A stretch of 64,000 bases of DNA. It comes from Nereocystis luetkeana. Taxonomy: Eukaryota; Sar; Phaeophyceae; Laminariales; Laminariaceae. The translations under genes were made by a program, and so were the position numbers. The notes under the pieces are model-generated. The model saw only the letters and a program-made list of their open reading frames with translations, searched no databases and was not told the origin of the DNA. Positions within the stretch are counted from its first letter, which is position 1; every line of letters begins with the position of its first letter. Shown here in pieces: positions 21,613 through 32,797 of this stretch. The DNA lies in the NCBI GenBank assembly GCA_031213475.1, contig JARUPZ010000007.1:9136458-9200457 (forward strand), in the 5' to 3' direction.

Positions 21613-22815
21613 GTTTGTTGTTGTTGTTCTCACATTAACTCTCTGACGAAGGAGTCCGTGGTCACACAAAGGTGCTGGAGCCCTAGGAAGATCCGAAAAA
21701 CAAAAAAATCGAAAATTCGGCTGCCTCAAAATACACGAGACGGAAAAAGCGCACACAAGATAAAACCAATGTGCAAAACTGAACTAACATGGCCGCGGGT
21801 ATATCCTCTCAACTATAATATAGAAGAGTACCCCCGTTCCCACCACTAACCAACTCGTGGCTGCTGACTACAGCGGATGCTGTCTGAAGTGCTGCCTGCA
21901 CCGTACGAAACGCACGGTAGTCGTGAAAACGAAAGAGGAACACACCTGCCTGCTATCTGGGGTGCTGTCAGAGTGAAGACTCGCGGATATGCAGTCAAAG
22001 AAGGAGCAATCGAACCTTACTACCACACGAATATCAACGATCGCCATAATCTCTTCCTGGACTGTCTGACACAAAAAAGTGCAGCACAGTTATGATACCA
22101 CGTCCCTGATAATTGCGTAGGTTATTCCCCATGAAGGGTATACAACTCGTTAAACTACAAAGATCAGCAGTGACGACGTTTATAACAAGTACCGGTAGAT
22201 ACTATTCTGCCTCGTGAAAAACAATACCAGGAAAAAACAAACTATGACTGCTTCTCTCGTGATGATAGTGTGCGCGCAGATCATGGGTCTCCATGCACCG
22301 TCTTCCTGCCGCTCTTCATGGCCGCATCATCGCCTTTGCCCAATCCACCCGCTCCTTTGCGCGTGCACTCGTTGCCATTCCCTTCCAGTCGTTTCCCTTT
22401 CTCCGTCATCCTGAAAAACAAAATGCTCCTCGCACTTGCGGTTCTGATCTGGAAAATAAAAATTCTCGCGCAGGGCGAGGTCAATCCGTCTCTTCCCCGC
22501 ACGTCGACGCTCAGTCTCCCTCCTCCCTCGTCGTCGAATCCAGCCTCCTACCGGCGCAATAGACTGTGCCGTAGTGTGGCCTGTTGTGGCGCCTGCCTCC
22601 GCGCACGGACACCCCGATTGAGCATTGCTGCTCTGCCGCAGCTGCCTAAAAAAGACGCGCGAATCGTAGGTGTCCGTGCCTGACGCACCACGTACGACCC
22701 AACTCTACTGCCGCCTGAGCCTCGCGGCCACAGGCAGCAGCAAGAAGGTATCACTCCTTGAGGGTGAGTCCGGCCTTACACCCGCCAGAAAGACCTACCC
22801 CACTCGCTATTAGCC
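21613..22815 (-). mobile_element. (AAC)n-tailed repeat element, complete-length copy
   Basis: Reverse-orientation partner of 3874-5058 over its full length, from a short (TTG) tract with CTCACATTAACTC to CCCACTCGCTATTAGCC. Small differences include an extra AGA near 21827 and TAA near 22047. A frame open for 137 codons at 22270-22683 is not supported by conserved coding signals: the equivalent frame at 4020-4331 is broken at the ends. Confidence 0.8.
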
Positions 22816-23267
22816 GGATAGGGCATGTATGTTCGCACAATCATCGCACGAAGCACCGACTGTTGTTTGCCCTTTTGCGGCTGTTGTGCACTAACGGGCT
22901 CCCCCTACAGAGAGCAGTATCAGTGTGATTATTACAGTCAAACGAAAGGGGAGCAGTACACGCCCCTGTTGTTGAGTGTAGCCTTATCTTGCAATGCCGT
23001 CATATATACTAGTAATTGGTGGTAATGAGGCGTGACCTCGGTAATACCTGCAGTTACTGTAGTCATATCTGCGATGCATCATGCTGGGCGCATACGGATT
23101 ATTTCGTATCGTGCTGAACGAACGTGAACACGAAGGAATATCTACCACGTACGACTACTGTACTACTGTACGCCGTCGTGGGTGCATCTCAATAATTTTC
23201 GTAAATGTTCTTGGCCTCTCCTGGCTCTTGATATGAAGAAGTACTGGATTTGGGAGGAATTGGTCGT
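22816..23267. other. Unassigned sequence
   Basis: No gene recognised. Short frames only. Confidence 0.35.
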
Positions 23268-24110
23268 GTGTATCCTGGTTTCCATCTCGAAATCCGGCAT
23301 AATGATTTGAAGACGAAATCGGCACGGACACTGCTGCGGTGCTGGATGTCGACGGGTAGAAAGAGTCAAGAACACACAACACTCGACATGTTTTGTCCAG
23401 CAGAGTGTTTTCTGGTTGAAATTCACCACAATAAAAATCTGCATCTCACATGTTTTGTCCAACGGAAAGAGCTTCTTTTTCGCAACAACAGGTGTCACCA
23501 CAACTTTACTTGGACTGATGTACGACATCTACAGCAGCAGTGCGCCTCCCGCACCATAACAGCAGCAGCAGCAGCACCAGTAGCAGTAGGTCACACGAGG
23601 CCAGGGTCAGCGTCGCCGTACGCTCGGCTTGTCGGTCTAACCCTTGCACCCTTTGTACGCGTACATATACACACACGTACTACTGTAGTACGTACCCTGC
23701 ACTCGTTTTTTTTAATGTTTCCTGCTTCCCACCTCGAAAGTCGGCATAATATTTTCGAGACGACAACACGAACATGGCATATGCCCAAAAGAGCTTCTCG
23801 TAGCAGGTGCCACAACTACTGCTGCTGTGCAACATCTACATCAGAGCTTCTCCAGCAGCAAAACAGCAGCAACAGTAGCAGTAGGATCCACGAGGCCAGG
23901 GTCAGCGTCGCAGTACGCTCGGCTTCTGCCCTTTGTACACCGTACTCGATGTTGTGTGTGTGGTTCCTGATTCCACCCTCATAATTTGAAGACGAAATAT
24001 CCACAACCTCTGATACGACATACATGTATCCAACAGAGGTTATCGTAGCAGGTGCCACCACTACTACTGACTGCTGTACAACTACAGCAGATCTTCTCCT
24101 GTTTCTCCGT
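23268..24110. repeat. Three diverged tandem units, about 300 bp each
   Basis: Each unit carries a TTCCAYCTCGAAATCCGGCAT-like start, a middle with TGTTTTGTCCAACGG- or CAACAGAGGTTATCG-like sequence and GCAGGTGCCACAAC. A CAGCAG-rich stretch follows, and in the first two units ACGAGGCCAGGGTCAGCGTC. Part of the first unit also occurs inverted at 3640-3790. A 244-codon frame across the first two units is attributed to repetition. Confidence 0.65.
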
Positions 24111-24269
24111 CCCCTCGTCAGTAGGAGGGTAGCCCTGACAATATCACTTGCAGCACATGGCCCGAACGTTGCTGTGGACAGACAGGCGAAGTCTGCCTTT
24201 GACTACTCGTAGTTGGGTTTCGTTAGTTATTACCAGGTACGTAGGTAGAAGAAAGAGCTAAAAAAACAA

Positions 24270-24475
24270 AGCCGTCTGCCTGCTGTGGACAGGCCCAGTC
24301 TGCCTGCTGTTGCGTGCTGCGGACAGGCTCAATCTTCCTGCTGTGGATAGGCCCAGTCTGCCTGCTGTGGACAGGCCCAGTCTGCCTGCTGTGGACAAGC
24401 ATAGTCTGCCTGCTGTGGGCAGGCACAGTGTGCATGCTGTGGACAGGCGCAGTCTGCCTGCTGTTGGCACAGGGA
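24270..24475. repeat. 24-bp minisatellite (second array 24925-25090)
   Basis: About eight units of GTCTGCCTGCTGTGGACAGG. Because the period is a multiple of three it yields an 8-residue peptide repeat on both strands (SLPAVDRP on plus). Symmetry between strands and lack of flanking protein features argue against coding. Confidence 0.85.
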
Positions 24476-24794
24476 CAAAAACCGTTATGATTTTGTATTT
24501 TGAACACGGCCCAGCACAGACGTGCCTACACACGTTGCCGCACCTAGCTCGACGAACTGTGAACGATTTTCCACCCCACCAGGACGAGAAAGTGTCTTGC
24601 GTGTGTGTGCGTGCACAGAGCCCGCCGGGACTGGATTTGGTGGCGTGTGCGTCGAGCGCGGTGGTGAAAGGTGGACCAAAAAAATGTTGAATCCACACAC
24701 CAACTGACACACACACACATACAGAAAAAATCAAAACAGGCACCCTACCCTCGTACCCGAGCCGTTATGAAGAGGCTTTTTTTTCCTTGGTTAA

Positions 24795-24883
24795 CCCTTT
24801 TAGAACCGCAGTCCCGTTTTGGGGACAAACCAGTCAAATTTTAAGTAGTTTGTCCCCAAAACGGGACTGGGGTTCTAAAGGGG
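24795..24883. mobile_element. MITE family 1 (piggyBac-type), best-preserved copy
   Basis: 89 bp with near-perfect arms CCCTTTTAGAACCGCAGTCC and GGACTGGGGTTCTAAAGGGG, flanked by TTAA on both sides (24791-24794 and 24884-24887). The repeated flank elsewhere (about 25410 and 25535) reads TTGGTTAAAAACCAAG with a single TTAA, so an empty site is visible. TTAA duplication and a CCC start are hallmarks of piggyBac-type elements. No transposase is encoded. Confidence 0.92.
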
Positions 24884-25364
24884 TTAAAAACCAAGTAAAA
24901 AAAGGCTCGCTCCGCTCGCTCGCCTGCTGTGGACAGGCCCAGTCTGCCTGCTGTTGCGTGCTGCGGACAGGCTCAATATTCCTGCTGTGGATAGGCCCAG
25001 TCTGCCTGCTGTGGACAAGCATAGTCTGCCTGCTGTGGGCAGGCACAGTGTGCATGCTGTGGGCAGGCGCAGTCTGCCTGCTGTTGGCACAGGGACAAAA
25101 ACCGTTATGATTTTGTATTTTGAACACGGCCCAGCACAGACGTGCCTACACACGTTGCCGCACCTAGCTCGACGAACTGTGAACGATTTTCCACCCCACC
25201 AGGACGAGAAAGTGTCTTGCGTGTGTGTGCGTGCACAGAGCCCGCCGGGACTGGATTTGGTGGCGTGTGCGTCGAGCGCGGTGGTGAAAGGTGGACCAAA
25301 AAAATGTTGAATCCACACACCAACTGACGCACACACACATACATACAGAAAAAATCAAAACCGG

Positions 25365-25625
25365 CACCCTACCCTCGTACCCGAGCCGTTATGAAGAGGC
25401 TTTTTTTTCCTTGGTTAAAAACCAAGTAAAAAAAGGCTCGCTCCGCTCGCTCGCCTCATTATTATGATATGATGATAACACGTGCAAATACACCCTACCC
25501 TCGTACCCGAGCCGTTATGAAGAGGCTTTTTTTTCCTTGGTTAAAAACCAAGTAAAAAAAGGCTCGCTTCGCTCGCTCGCCTCATTATTATGATATGATG
25601 ATAATACGTGCAAATATGATACATG
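25365..25625. repeat. Short tandem duplication with palindromic core
   Basis: TACCCTCGTACCCGAGCCGT ... AGAGGCTTTTTTTTCCTTGG ... CCAAGTAAAAAAAGGCTCGC ... TTATTATGATATGATGATAA occurs twice (about 25371-25490 and 25496-25615). It also occurs at 24750-24920, where the MITE interrupts it. The core CTTGGTTAAAAACCAAG with flanking T8/A7 is itself an inverted repeat. Confidence 0.85.
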
Positions 25626-25799
25626 TCATGCACGTCGTACGTGAGCTGCGGTAAGAGGCTCTGCAAAATTAGTTTTTTCGAAGGCGTAAAAAAAAGACAT
25701 GACATATGTGTGACAGTATACGCAGCTCTCTCGTAGCGAAGGTGTCTGATCCTGGTCAATGATATTTTTGAGTATCGTGATTCGATGTTGACGTCCGGT

Positions 25800-26290
25800 C
25801 CTTTTTGTTGCTTTGCGAAGTCAATTTCGACCTCTACACTGAAAATCAAGTCCGTTTCGATCCCCTACAAACAAACCAAGTCATTCCCGGCCCGCACACG
25901 AAACCCAAGTCAATTCCAATTCCGCCCACTCACACAAAAAAAAGTACATTTCATCCACCAGCACAAGAAACAGATGATCGATCTCCACACTGAAAGCTAA
26001 GCCATTTCCGGCCGAACACAAAAACCAAGTCAATTTCGACCATCTGCACCAAAACCAAGTCCTTTTCGATCCTCCACACGAGAACGAAGTCATTTTCGGC
26101 CCGCACACAAATAACAAGCCAATTTCGACCGCCTGTACAAAATCCAAGTCAATTTTGATCCCTCACACAATAATTAAACCATTTTCGGTACGCACACAAA
26201 AAACAAGTCGATTTCAAAGTGAACCGATCCCCACACTAAAACCGCGTCATTTTCGGTTAAACACTAAAATCAAGAGTAGGTTTAGCAGGT
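25800..26290. repeat. Degenerate minisatellite, about 37-bp period, part 1
   Basis: CACACAAAAACCAAGTCAAT followed by TTCGACC-like sequence recurs about a dozen times with substitutions. The same array continues at 26575-26980 after an interruption. Confidence 0.8.
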
Positions 26291-26453
26291 TGGGAGAAGT
26301 GACCTTTAGGGATGTTTTTTACTTGAAAATTGTGTAGCGTGGTCTGCACTTCGGAATCGTCGTCCGCAACTTAACTGAGAAATTTTCTGGTTCGATGCAA
26401 ACTCGGCGCAGCCGCGTTTATGGCGAGTTTTGGCCCGTTTTGGCTGCGGTTTG

Positions 26454-26495
26454 GGGTCAGGGTTAGGGTTAGGGTTAGGGTTAGAGTCAGGGGTG
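26454..26495 (+). repeat. Interstitial telomeric repeat (TTAGGG)
   Basis: GTCAGGGTTAGGGTTAGGGT continues to about four perfect TTAGGG units with degenerate flanks (TTAGAGTCAGG). It lies in a non-repetitive block between the two halves of the 37-bp minisatellite. Confidence 0.9.
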
Positions 26496-26574
26496 GGGTT
26501 GGGTCTTCGCTCGTATCTTGATCCCAACAGGAACCAAAACACCCGAACAGCCTACCAAAAAAGTGGTGGATCAA

Positions 26575-26985
26575 TCCCTGCACTAAAGCCACGACATTTT
26601 CGGCCGAACACTAAAATCAAGCAAGTTTTGACCATCCTCTCAAAAACCAAGTCCCTTTTGATCCCCTAGATAAAAACCAAATCAATACGGTCGACGCACG
26701 AGAACCAAGCCAATTTTGACTACCCACTCAAAAACCAAGTCAATTTTGGCCCCCAAAACAAAAAGCAAGTCATTTTCAGCCCGCACACAAGAAACGGAGT
26801 CAATTTCAACCATCCATACAAAAGGCAAGTATATCGATTCCCACACTAGAACCAAGTAAACTTTGACCCCATGCTAGAAATAATTTAATTTCCGGCCCTC
26901 ACCCACAACAATGTCAATTTCGATCACCTTGTACTGAAAGCAAGTAAATTTTGACGCCAACACAAAAATCAAGTAGATTTCTCAC
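26575..26985. repeat. Degenerate minisatellite, about 37-bp period, part 2
   Basis: Continuation of the 25800-26290 array (CAAAAACCAAGTCAATTTTG-type units), more diverged. Confidence 0.8.
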
Positions 26986-27111
26986 GTGTGGTGAGGGTTC
27001 GAGCCCCTCCATCGTTGCATCCTCTTCTATTTCTGCAAATATTTTCCACTGTGTCATCTGCGTCACGTGTGTGCGGTGTGTGCCGTGTGTCAGGCGTGTG
27101 AGTGCAGTGTG

Positions 27112-27549
27112 TCACGCATGGAATATCTTCAAACATTTTTTTATCGGTAGTCCTCGGTTAAGGCCTTCTTCACCACAAGCGCCACAACAAGACATGCATA
27201 AAACATACTGACACAACATGACAATAGCGTTTAGCTGGGTCAATTCATAACAACGACTACCAGGTATTAATAAATCAATTGTAACGGTTCCATACCATTT
27301 CCAAGTATCTGTTGTCCCCAAATATGCAGGTGCGTGGAATTCTAAAAGCATCCGCATGTAAAATGCAGGCCTTTCATACCGTCGTAATGTGGTATCGTAC
27401 GCTATGGGATATGCGTGGTTTACAACCAGGGATATATCAACATGCTCTATGGTTTTGATATCGCCCTTGCGCCACTCCATTAGACACCTCCCGAATGGGA
27501 ACCTTGTTAAGACTACCAATGCTCGTATCAATCGTATATCACGGCACAC
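27112..27549 (-). CDS. Hypothetical exon, unrecognised
   Basis: The minus-strand frame reads CRDIRLIRALVVLTRFPFG ... HVDISLVVNHAYPIAYDTT ... FYMRMLLEFHAPAYLG and has a protein-like composition unlike the neighbouring repeats. A GTAGTC at about 27257-27262 (minus strand), after TIDLLIPG, could be a splice donor. No family was recognised, so this may be a chance frame of 145 codons. Confidence 0.25.
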   Translation of the reverse strand: MCRDIRLIRALVVLTRFPFGRCLMEWRKGDIKTIEHVDISLVVNHAYPIAYDTTLRRYERPAFYMRMLLEFHAPAYLGTTDTWKWYGTVTIDLLIPGSRCYELTQLNAIVMLCQYVLCMSCCGACGEEGLNRGLPIKKCLKIFHA

Positions 27550-27564
27550 TACTTACTACTGTAC

Positions 27565-27673
27565 TATTACGGGGGGCCATAGTTAACAGGACCAAATATT
27601 TTAGTAAAAATCGTTAAACGTATAGGTTTTTATGTATACCATAGGTCCTGTTAACTCTGCCCCCCCCGTAATA
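27565..27673. mobile_element. MITE family 2, copy 2
   Basis: 109 bp with ends TATTACGGGGGGCCATAG ... and its inverse, and inner arms TTAACAGGACC / GGTCCTGTTAA. No clear target duplication. Confidence 0.75.
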
Positions 27674-28059
27674 CCAGCCGTGGCATATTTCAGTGTTTCT
27701 TGCTTGTTTTCGTATATTCTATTGATTGTAGAACTGTCTATCATTGAGGGGGCCCGTAGAGTACTAGTAGAGCGTCCACGGCTCCGCCCATGGCACTTAC
27801 TTGTAGCCCTGCGTTGCCCATTCATTGCTGTGGTATATTTGGAGTTCAATGTGAGTGTTGGCGCGTTCAACGAGATTTAGCACAATAATTCTCCGCTGTA
27901 ATGTTTCCTGAACGACGGGGCTCCTTAACCAAACTCGTCGGAATGCCAATCTTGATTCGAAAAATGACGTTTTTGTTTACTCGGGCCATGGGGTTACCCA
28001 TCGGGATGCAATTTGATTTTTGGTCAAGTGAGTTTTGGGTAAGTTATGGAGTTCCTCAA

Positions 28060-28142
28060 CCCTTTTAGAACGGCAGACTCATTTTGAGGATAACCCACTC
28101 AAATTTTATTAGTTTGTCCCCAAATCTGCGGTTCTGAAAGGG
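28060..28142. mobile_element. MITE family 1 (piggyBac-type), copy 4
   Basis: 83 bp, CCCTTTTAGAACGGCAGACT ... CTGCGGTTCTGAAAGGG, flanked by TCAA on both sides (28056-28059 and 28143-28146), a one-base variant of the TTAA target. Arms have more mismatches than in the 24.8-kb copy. Confidence 0.8.
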
Positions 28143-28146
28143 TCAA

Positions 28147-31100
28147 GTGAGGAACCTAAAAAAAAATAGGGTGAAGCTCTACCGTAGAACGCCTCTGTTG
28201 TGGAGTACCATATATACAGTAGTTCATACCAGTACAGTGTGTGTGATGTGAGCATGAAGTAGCAACAATATAGACGCCCGATACTTTATAGCCACACAGA
28301 CGACAAACGAAAGCACACAGACTACGTTGCTACCGTATTCAGAACGCATCCTGTCGGTTTGCCGTCGGGAACACAGCATCATCTGACATAGCTCGTAGAA
28401 CACAACTGGACACATGAGCAGTTGTTCGAGTAACAGTATATTTAGGACGTAAGATTAATTATTACGGTCTATATGCGGTGAGACCACGTGGGAACTTGAA
28501 ACAGTTCTTACGGTGTCATAAGCGGTAGAACCCCGAGAACCGGTTCGCGTTCACTCGACCGAGGGCATTTTGGTACAGTTTGTCGCCTGTATTCTATGCA
28601 GGTCTACGGCGTATCGCATTTGTAACGCAGTGGAGATCTTGAGTTCTGTGATCGATCGACCGTACATCATACACTCTCTCTCACTCTCTCTTCCCCCCCC
28701 CCCTTGTCTTCTCTTCGAGACCGTCGACAATCAACAACATGGCGTCGGAGCGTCATATGCTTCAACAGCTCTGCGGAACCAAAGCGCGTGCTTCCAGTCG
28801 GGTAAAATTGACGTGCTTGCCCCTGTTGATCACTTCTGCCTGACGCAACTCAACAGTCGCTAGCCACAAAACAGTACATCCCAGATAGGTTACGAGCCTC
28901 GGCTGCACTGCTGCTGCTGGCTACAGCGCTGCTGTCTCGGGTGCTGTGTCCAAAGTCACCATTTCCGGACGCTACTATATACATAAGTAAAGTTGCACCG
29001 TCTGAAGTGCTGCTGGTATCTACTGAGAAGCGGAAGCCAGAAACAATAAGAAGCGGCCTAAAGTGCTGCCCATCCGTATGGCTTCCCGCACACGCAGGGA
29101 ACAAACATGGGAAACAAGCAAACACGACTACCGCACGCGGCGAACCAACACCTCCCACCCTTGATTTCCCAAGTGGAAACGAGCCTCACTCCTCACTCAA
29201 CACCAACCAGATCTGGCCGTCGTCCCCTCTCAGCGACAAGGCAATCACGATACCCCATGTGCATCCAACTAATTCCAGGCAGAAACGCAAAAACTGCCGC
29301 AAATCGGATCCAAACAAAGGACCAAACAAACCAAAATGTACCAAACAAACACCAGCCATATATTGTAGTCATCTTCAGCTATGTTGAACCGAAGCTATGA
29401 GCGCGATGGATGCCCTGAGGTGTGTTACGATAGGGGTGTCACTTGTAACCATAAACAGCGAATATTTTCAACTGGTGGAGCTTCTCAACCAAAGAACAAA
29501 CGTGGTAATATCAGGTTGGGACACCTTGTATCCCTTGCCAGGCTTTCCTATTGAGTAGGTATTAGTTGGTACTCACGTGTGTGGATTGCTTAAAAATAGA
29601 ATAATAGTGGCTTTAATTCTTTCGAGCACGCAGGAAGACTGAGAGGGTTTTTTTGCCTCGCTGGAAACCCCTGGTTTTCCACCTAAGATACTCCTCCCAA
29701 GTACTACAAATACGATCCCAACTACCCTGTACCGGTATCCAGGTAATTGCCGATCCTTCTGCTTCATTCGAGGCAATACCAGAAATAAAACACCCAACAT
29801 CGTGTGTTTTTACATGAGTGTTCGTTGTTGACCGATGCCATGATATTGCTCGTTGGGCATTGGTATTTTAATATGGCCAGTTTTCGGGTGAGACATACGA
29901 GTAAGAGCTCCTCGTGGGAAGAGCCTCAGACAATTGCTCCCCTTCCACCATAGCGTGCGTCCTCGACACGAACCTCCCTCCCGGAACTTTGTTTTTCAAA
30001 ACCTGCACCTAAGTGTTTTAAAAGGTGAGCTCTTTTTAACGTACGAGAAGCATGGACTGTATTGTTGACCGACTTCTGTTTGACGTAAATTGGATCGCTT
30101 AGATTACTCAGTTGTAGGGTATTATTGGTCGCTTGCCTCGCCCTGGTGGTTTATCAACAAAATACGTGGGGGACACAAAATATTATCTTCCTGAGGGATA
30201 ATAATGCTTCCATGAAAGAAAACAACAACTATAGCGCACACTGAAAAGGGCAAATAGATCCCGTACCGACCACGCGATATTGTACGCAGACGCGGCTGTC
30301 AAGACAGAACATATGCGGAATAGTCCAGACGACGGCCACGAACACGGATAATCTTCACTGGGTTTTGCAACTGGCGGTGGACGGTAGGGCGGCTATTGCC
30401 GAAGGGCGTGATGTGCGAGCTATACCGCACACTATACCAAGGACACACGGGTCTTACCCGGGACACAAAACAAATGTAAACTGGGACGGGTCGGATGGGT
30501 ATACACGTATTTCTTGGGTGATTGCAAGGGGGCCGGGAGCGGGGTTGGCCGACCCGGAGATAAAATAGGAGCCGATAGTGCGCCGATGCTGGGGCAAGCG
30601 TCGAGGCACTCACGCTCGCGGACACGGCGGGTATTGGATGAGACTATCACACCCAAAACAACGACGCGCTAAAGCGGCAGCCTAGCAGGGCGTGTGGCAC
30701 CGATTGCACACGGTAGGACACCAACAGGGGGTGAACAACCAAGAGACGTCTGGAATTTGATAGGATCATGGTTAGAGTAGAAAATCCGGGTTGTAGAAGT
30801 ACGGCCCGCGGCTCCACCAATGTACATACAAATTTGCACTTCCTTCGCATTTACCGATCCCCGCTCCATTATTTTGATCCCATTCGTCTGCGCTTGATGC
30901 CCCCCTTTCTTACCAAGTTGGTATGCTCACCCCGTCTGACTAAACTTGCCCCCCTTGCCATGTTCCAGCTGTTTTCAAATCGTTTTCGTGGCCTGCATGG
31001 ATATCCTGTTGGGTAGAGATACACCAAAAGCGTTTCGGGTATACGCACGGTGATGCTAGTGAAACCTTCCTTGCTAGAGACAAAGCGACAGCGATACTCG

Positions 31101-32480
31101 TGACGTCTCCGTACCGACGACTCGACGGCAGCGCGGTCTTGTTGGTACTGATGTAAATGATAGTCTACAGGCGCACAGAAGGGGAAGGAACGAAGCTGTG
31201 ATACGTAGGCGACGTATATCTACCATACAGCAACCCCTCCTACTTCAAAACGCCTTCTGAGCGGTAGATCGTTCCTCTAAACCTCCTGTACTCGCCATCA
31301 CGGGTTGATTTAAACGAAGAAACCTCTACGTAATGAAGCATGCATTAGACCAACGAGGGTGGGTCGCCATTCTTACTGTATACGGTACCGGTTTATTGCG
31401 TCTTTCGAGGTCGCCTAGGGCAACACACTAGATAGGGAATACAGACTCTTTTGTTGTTTTGAGGACATACATGTAGGCGAGGGAGGTGATATAACGAATT
31501 CATGAAACTACTTTACGGGACGAAACGTGTATCTAATTCCTCTCCAACGCGCCTCCTATTTTGACGTACAGGATGGGAGGCTAAAGTCGTGAATGGCAAA
31601 CCGCTGTACATCAACCACAACGCACAGGTAATCCGAAAGAGATCGCTGTTTTCGCGTAATCATTTTCCCACTGGGGAAAATTCTCTAGGGCACGATAGTC
31701 GCCCCTCTCTGCTTCAAATCGAACGCTTCGACACCAGTCGCATCGATGCTAGACGAATTCAGCGGCAGAACTCGTTAGTGTGGTTGCTAATTGCTGCCGT
31801 AGTGGGTGCGCCAGGAATTGGAAACATCGCATGGATAGGGCCCACGCCCCGACGCGGGGTTTGACCGCAATAATGGTGCTACCGGTGCCCAGGTTTTCGC
31901 GACCACCCTGCTGGAGTTTCGTCTTCAGTGACGCGAAGAACATAAGAAGAACCACGAAATCGAAGCAGTTTGTCAAAGTTCGTCGCCAATAGTCGGTTCC
32001 GCCTTCGGCGATGGTTTCACTATATCAGTCCGAGCGGAAAGGTAAGGACCAGTTGGCCTTTTTATTTTCTGGTATATCCGATGGGCATTATATTTCAGTT
32101 CAGATGGGTGGCGTATAACGGTATGTAGCGCGGCCGTATCCCACTGGTGATGGGGGCGGCCCGGTAAGAATCCTTGATCGTTAGAGGTCGCCTACCAAGG
32201 AACCACGCCGGGGTTTGTTGTATTTTGGGTAGTCCGAGCGTCGGCCACAAGTTACAGATACGACTGGTCAAACTCTGGTCCTGCGCAATGCGTCACGTCT
32301 GTGCATGCCCTGTCGCATGGCATCTAGCTCGTCTCCTGGCCCGTTCAAGGGTACGAGATCGAACCCAAACGAAACGAGCAACGGCACAAACCTCTCGCAT
32401 CCACCACACAGCGGCGCCCCTTCGACCTCTCGCGCAACGCATTTCGCGACACGAGCTAGCAAGCGCAATGATATGAACCT
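28147..32480. other. Long unassigned block
   Basis: I see no gene, RNA or element that I can support over these 4.3 kb. It has short frames only, including 28941-29387 (+, 148 codons, Lys/Asn/Pro-rich), 30299-30625 (-) and 30768-31016 (+), without known motifs. A C-run lies at about 28696-28704. It could hold introns of an undetected gene. Confidence 0.3.
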
Positions 32481-32491
32481 CTGCTCAATTC

Positions 32492-32797
32492 GTGTCGTAC
32501 CCCGATTGGCCGAACCGACCGCCGACGATTCCGAAACAACAACAAATGAAGACCTCCCAGTGGGAAGATCCGGTGACAGGGCTTAGACCAGGCGCGCGTG
32601 TGGAAGCGCCCCACGGGACTGATTATCCGCTTCTGCCCCCGAAAAATGAACCGCGGTCCGAATCGTACGAGAGCAACTCGGAGCACGCCTCATCAATTCA
32701 CCTAGGCAGCGCAAGCGGTAGGCCGGAGAAGCCAAGCATAATCGAAGCGGCCACGGAGTCTCGCCCCGCAGGTGATGGACGTTCAGCGGCAGTGTAG
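32492..32797 (+). pseudogene. Possible half of a WW domain
   Basis: The frame contains KTSQWEDPVTGL at about 32547-32583, which matches the C-terminal strand of WW domains (T-x-x-W-x-x-P), and then DYPLLPP. The N-terminal half with the first Trp is not in frame immediately upstream. The WW modules at 35-46 kb lie downstream on the same strand, so a relationship is possible. Confidence is low because only one motif is seen. Confidence 0.3.

Larger units (their letters stand above)
24250..25400. repeat. Tandem duplication of about 0.5 kb (24250-24780 and 24925-25400)
   Basis: Both halves contain a 24-bp minisatellite (CTGCCTGCTGTGGACAGGCC) and then identical sequence from GGGACAAAAACCGTTATGAT through GAATCCACACACCAACTG to TACCCTCGTACCCGAGCCG. 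They differ in minisatellite unit number and in a few bases. A MITE separates them. Confidence 0.9.

Noticed and set aside
23250-23984. 244-codon frame
   Set aside because: It crosses two diverged tandem units and contains low-complexity Ala/Gln runs. The frame is not kept between units.
24270-25090. CRISPR-like array of regular repeats
   Set aside because: The 24-bp units follow each other without unique spacers and vary between units; this is a minisatellite in a eukaryotic context.
26983-27005. tRNA gene suggested by GAGGGTTCGAGCCCCTC
   Set aside because: A perfect T-arm alone; no D-arm, anticodon arm or matching acceptor stem upstream.
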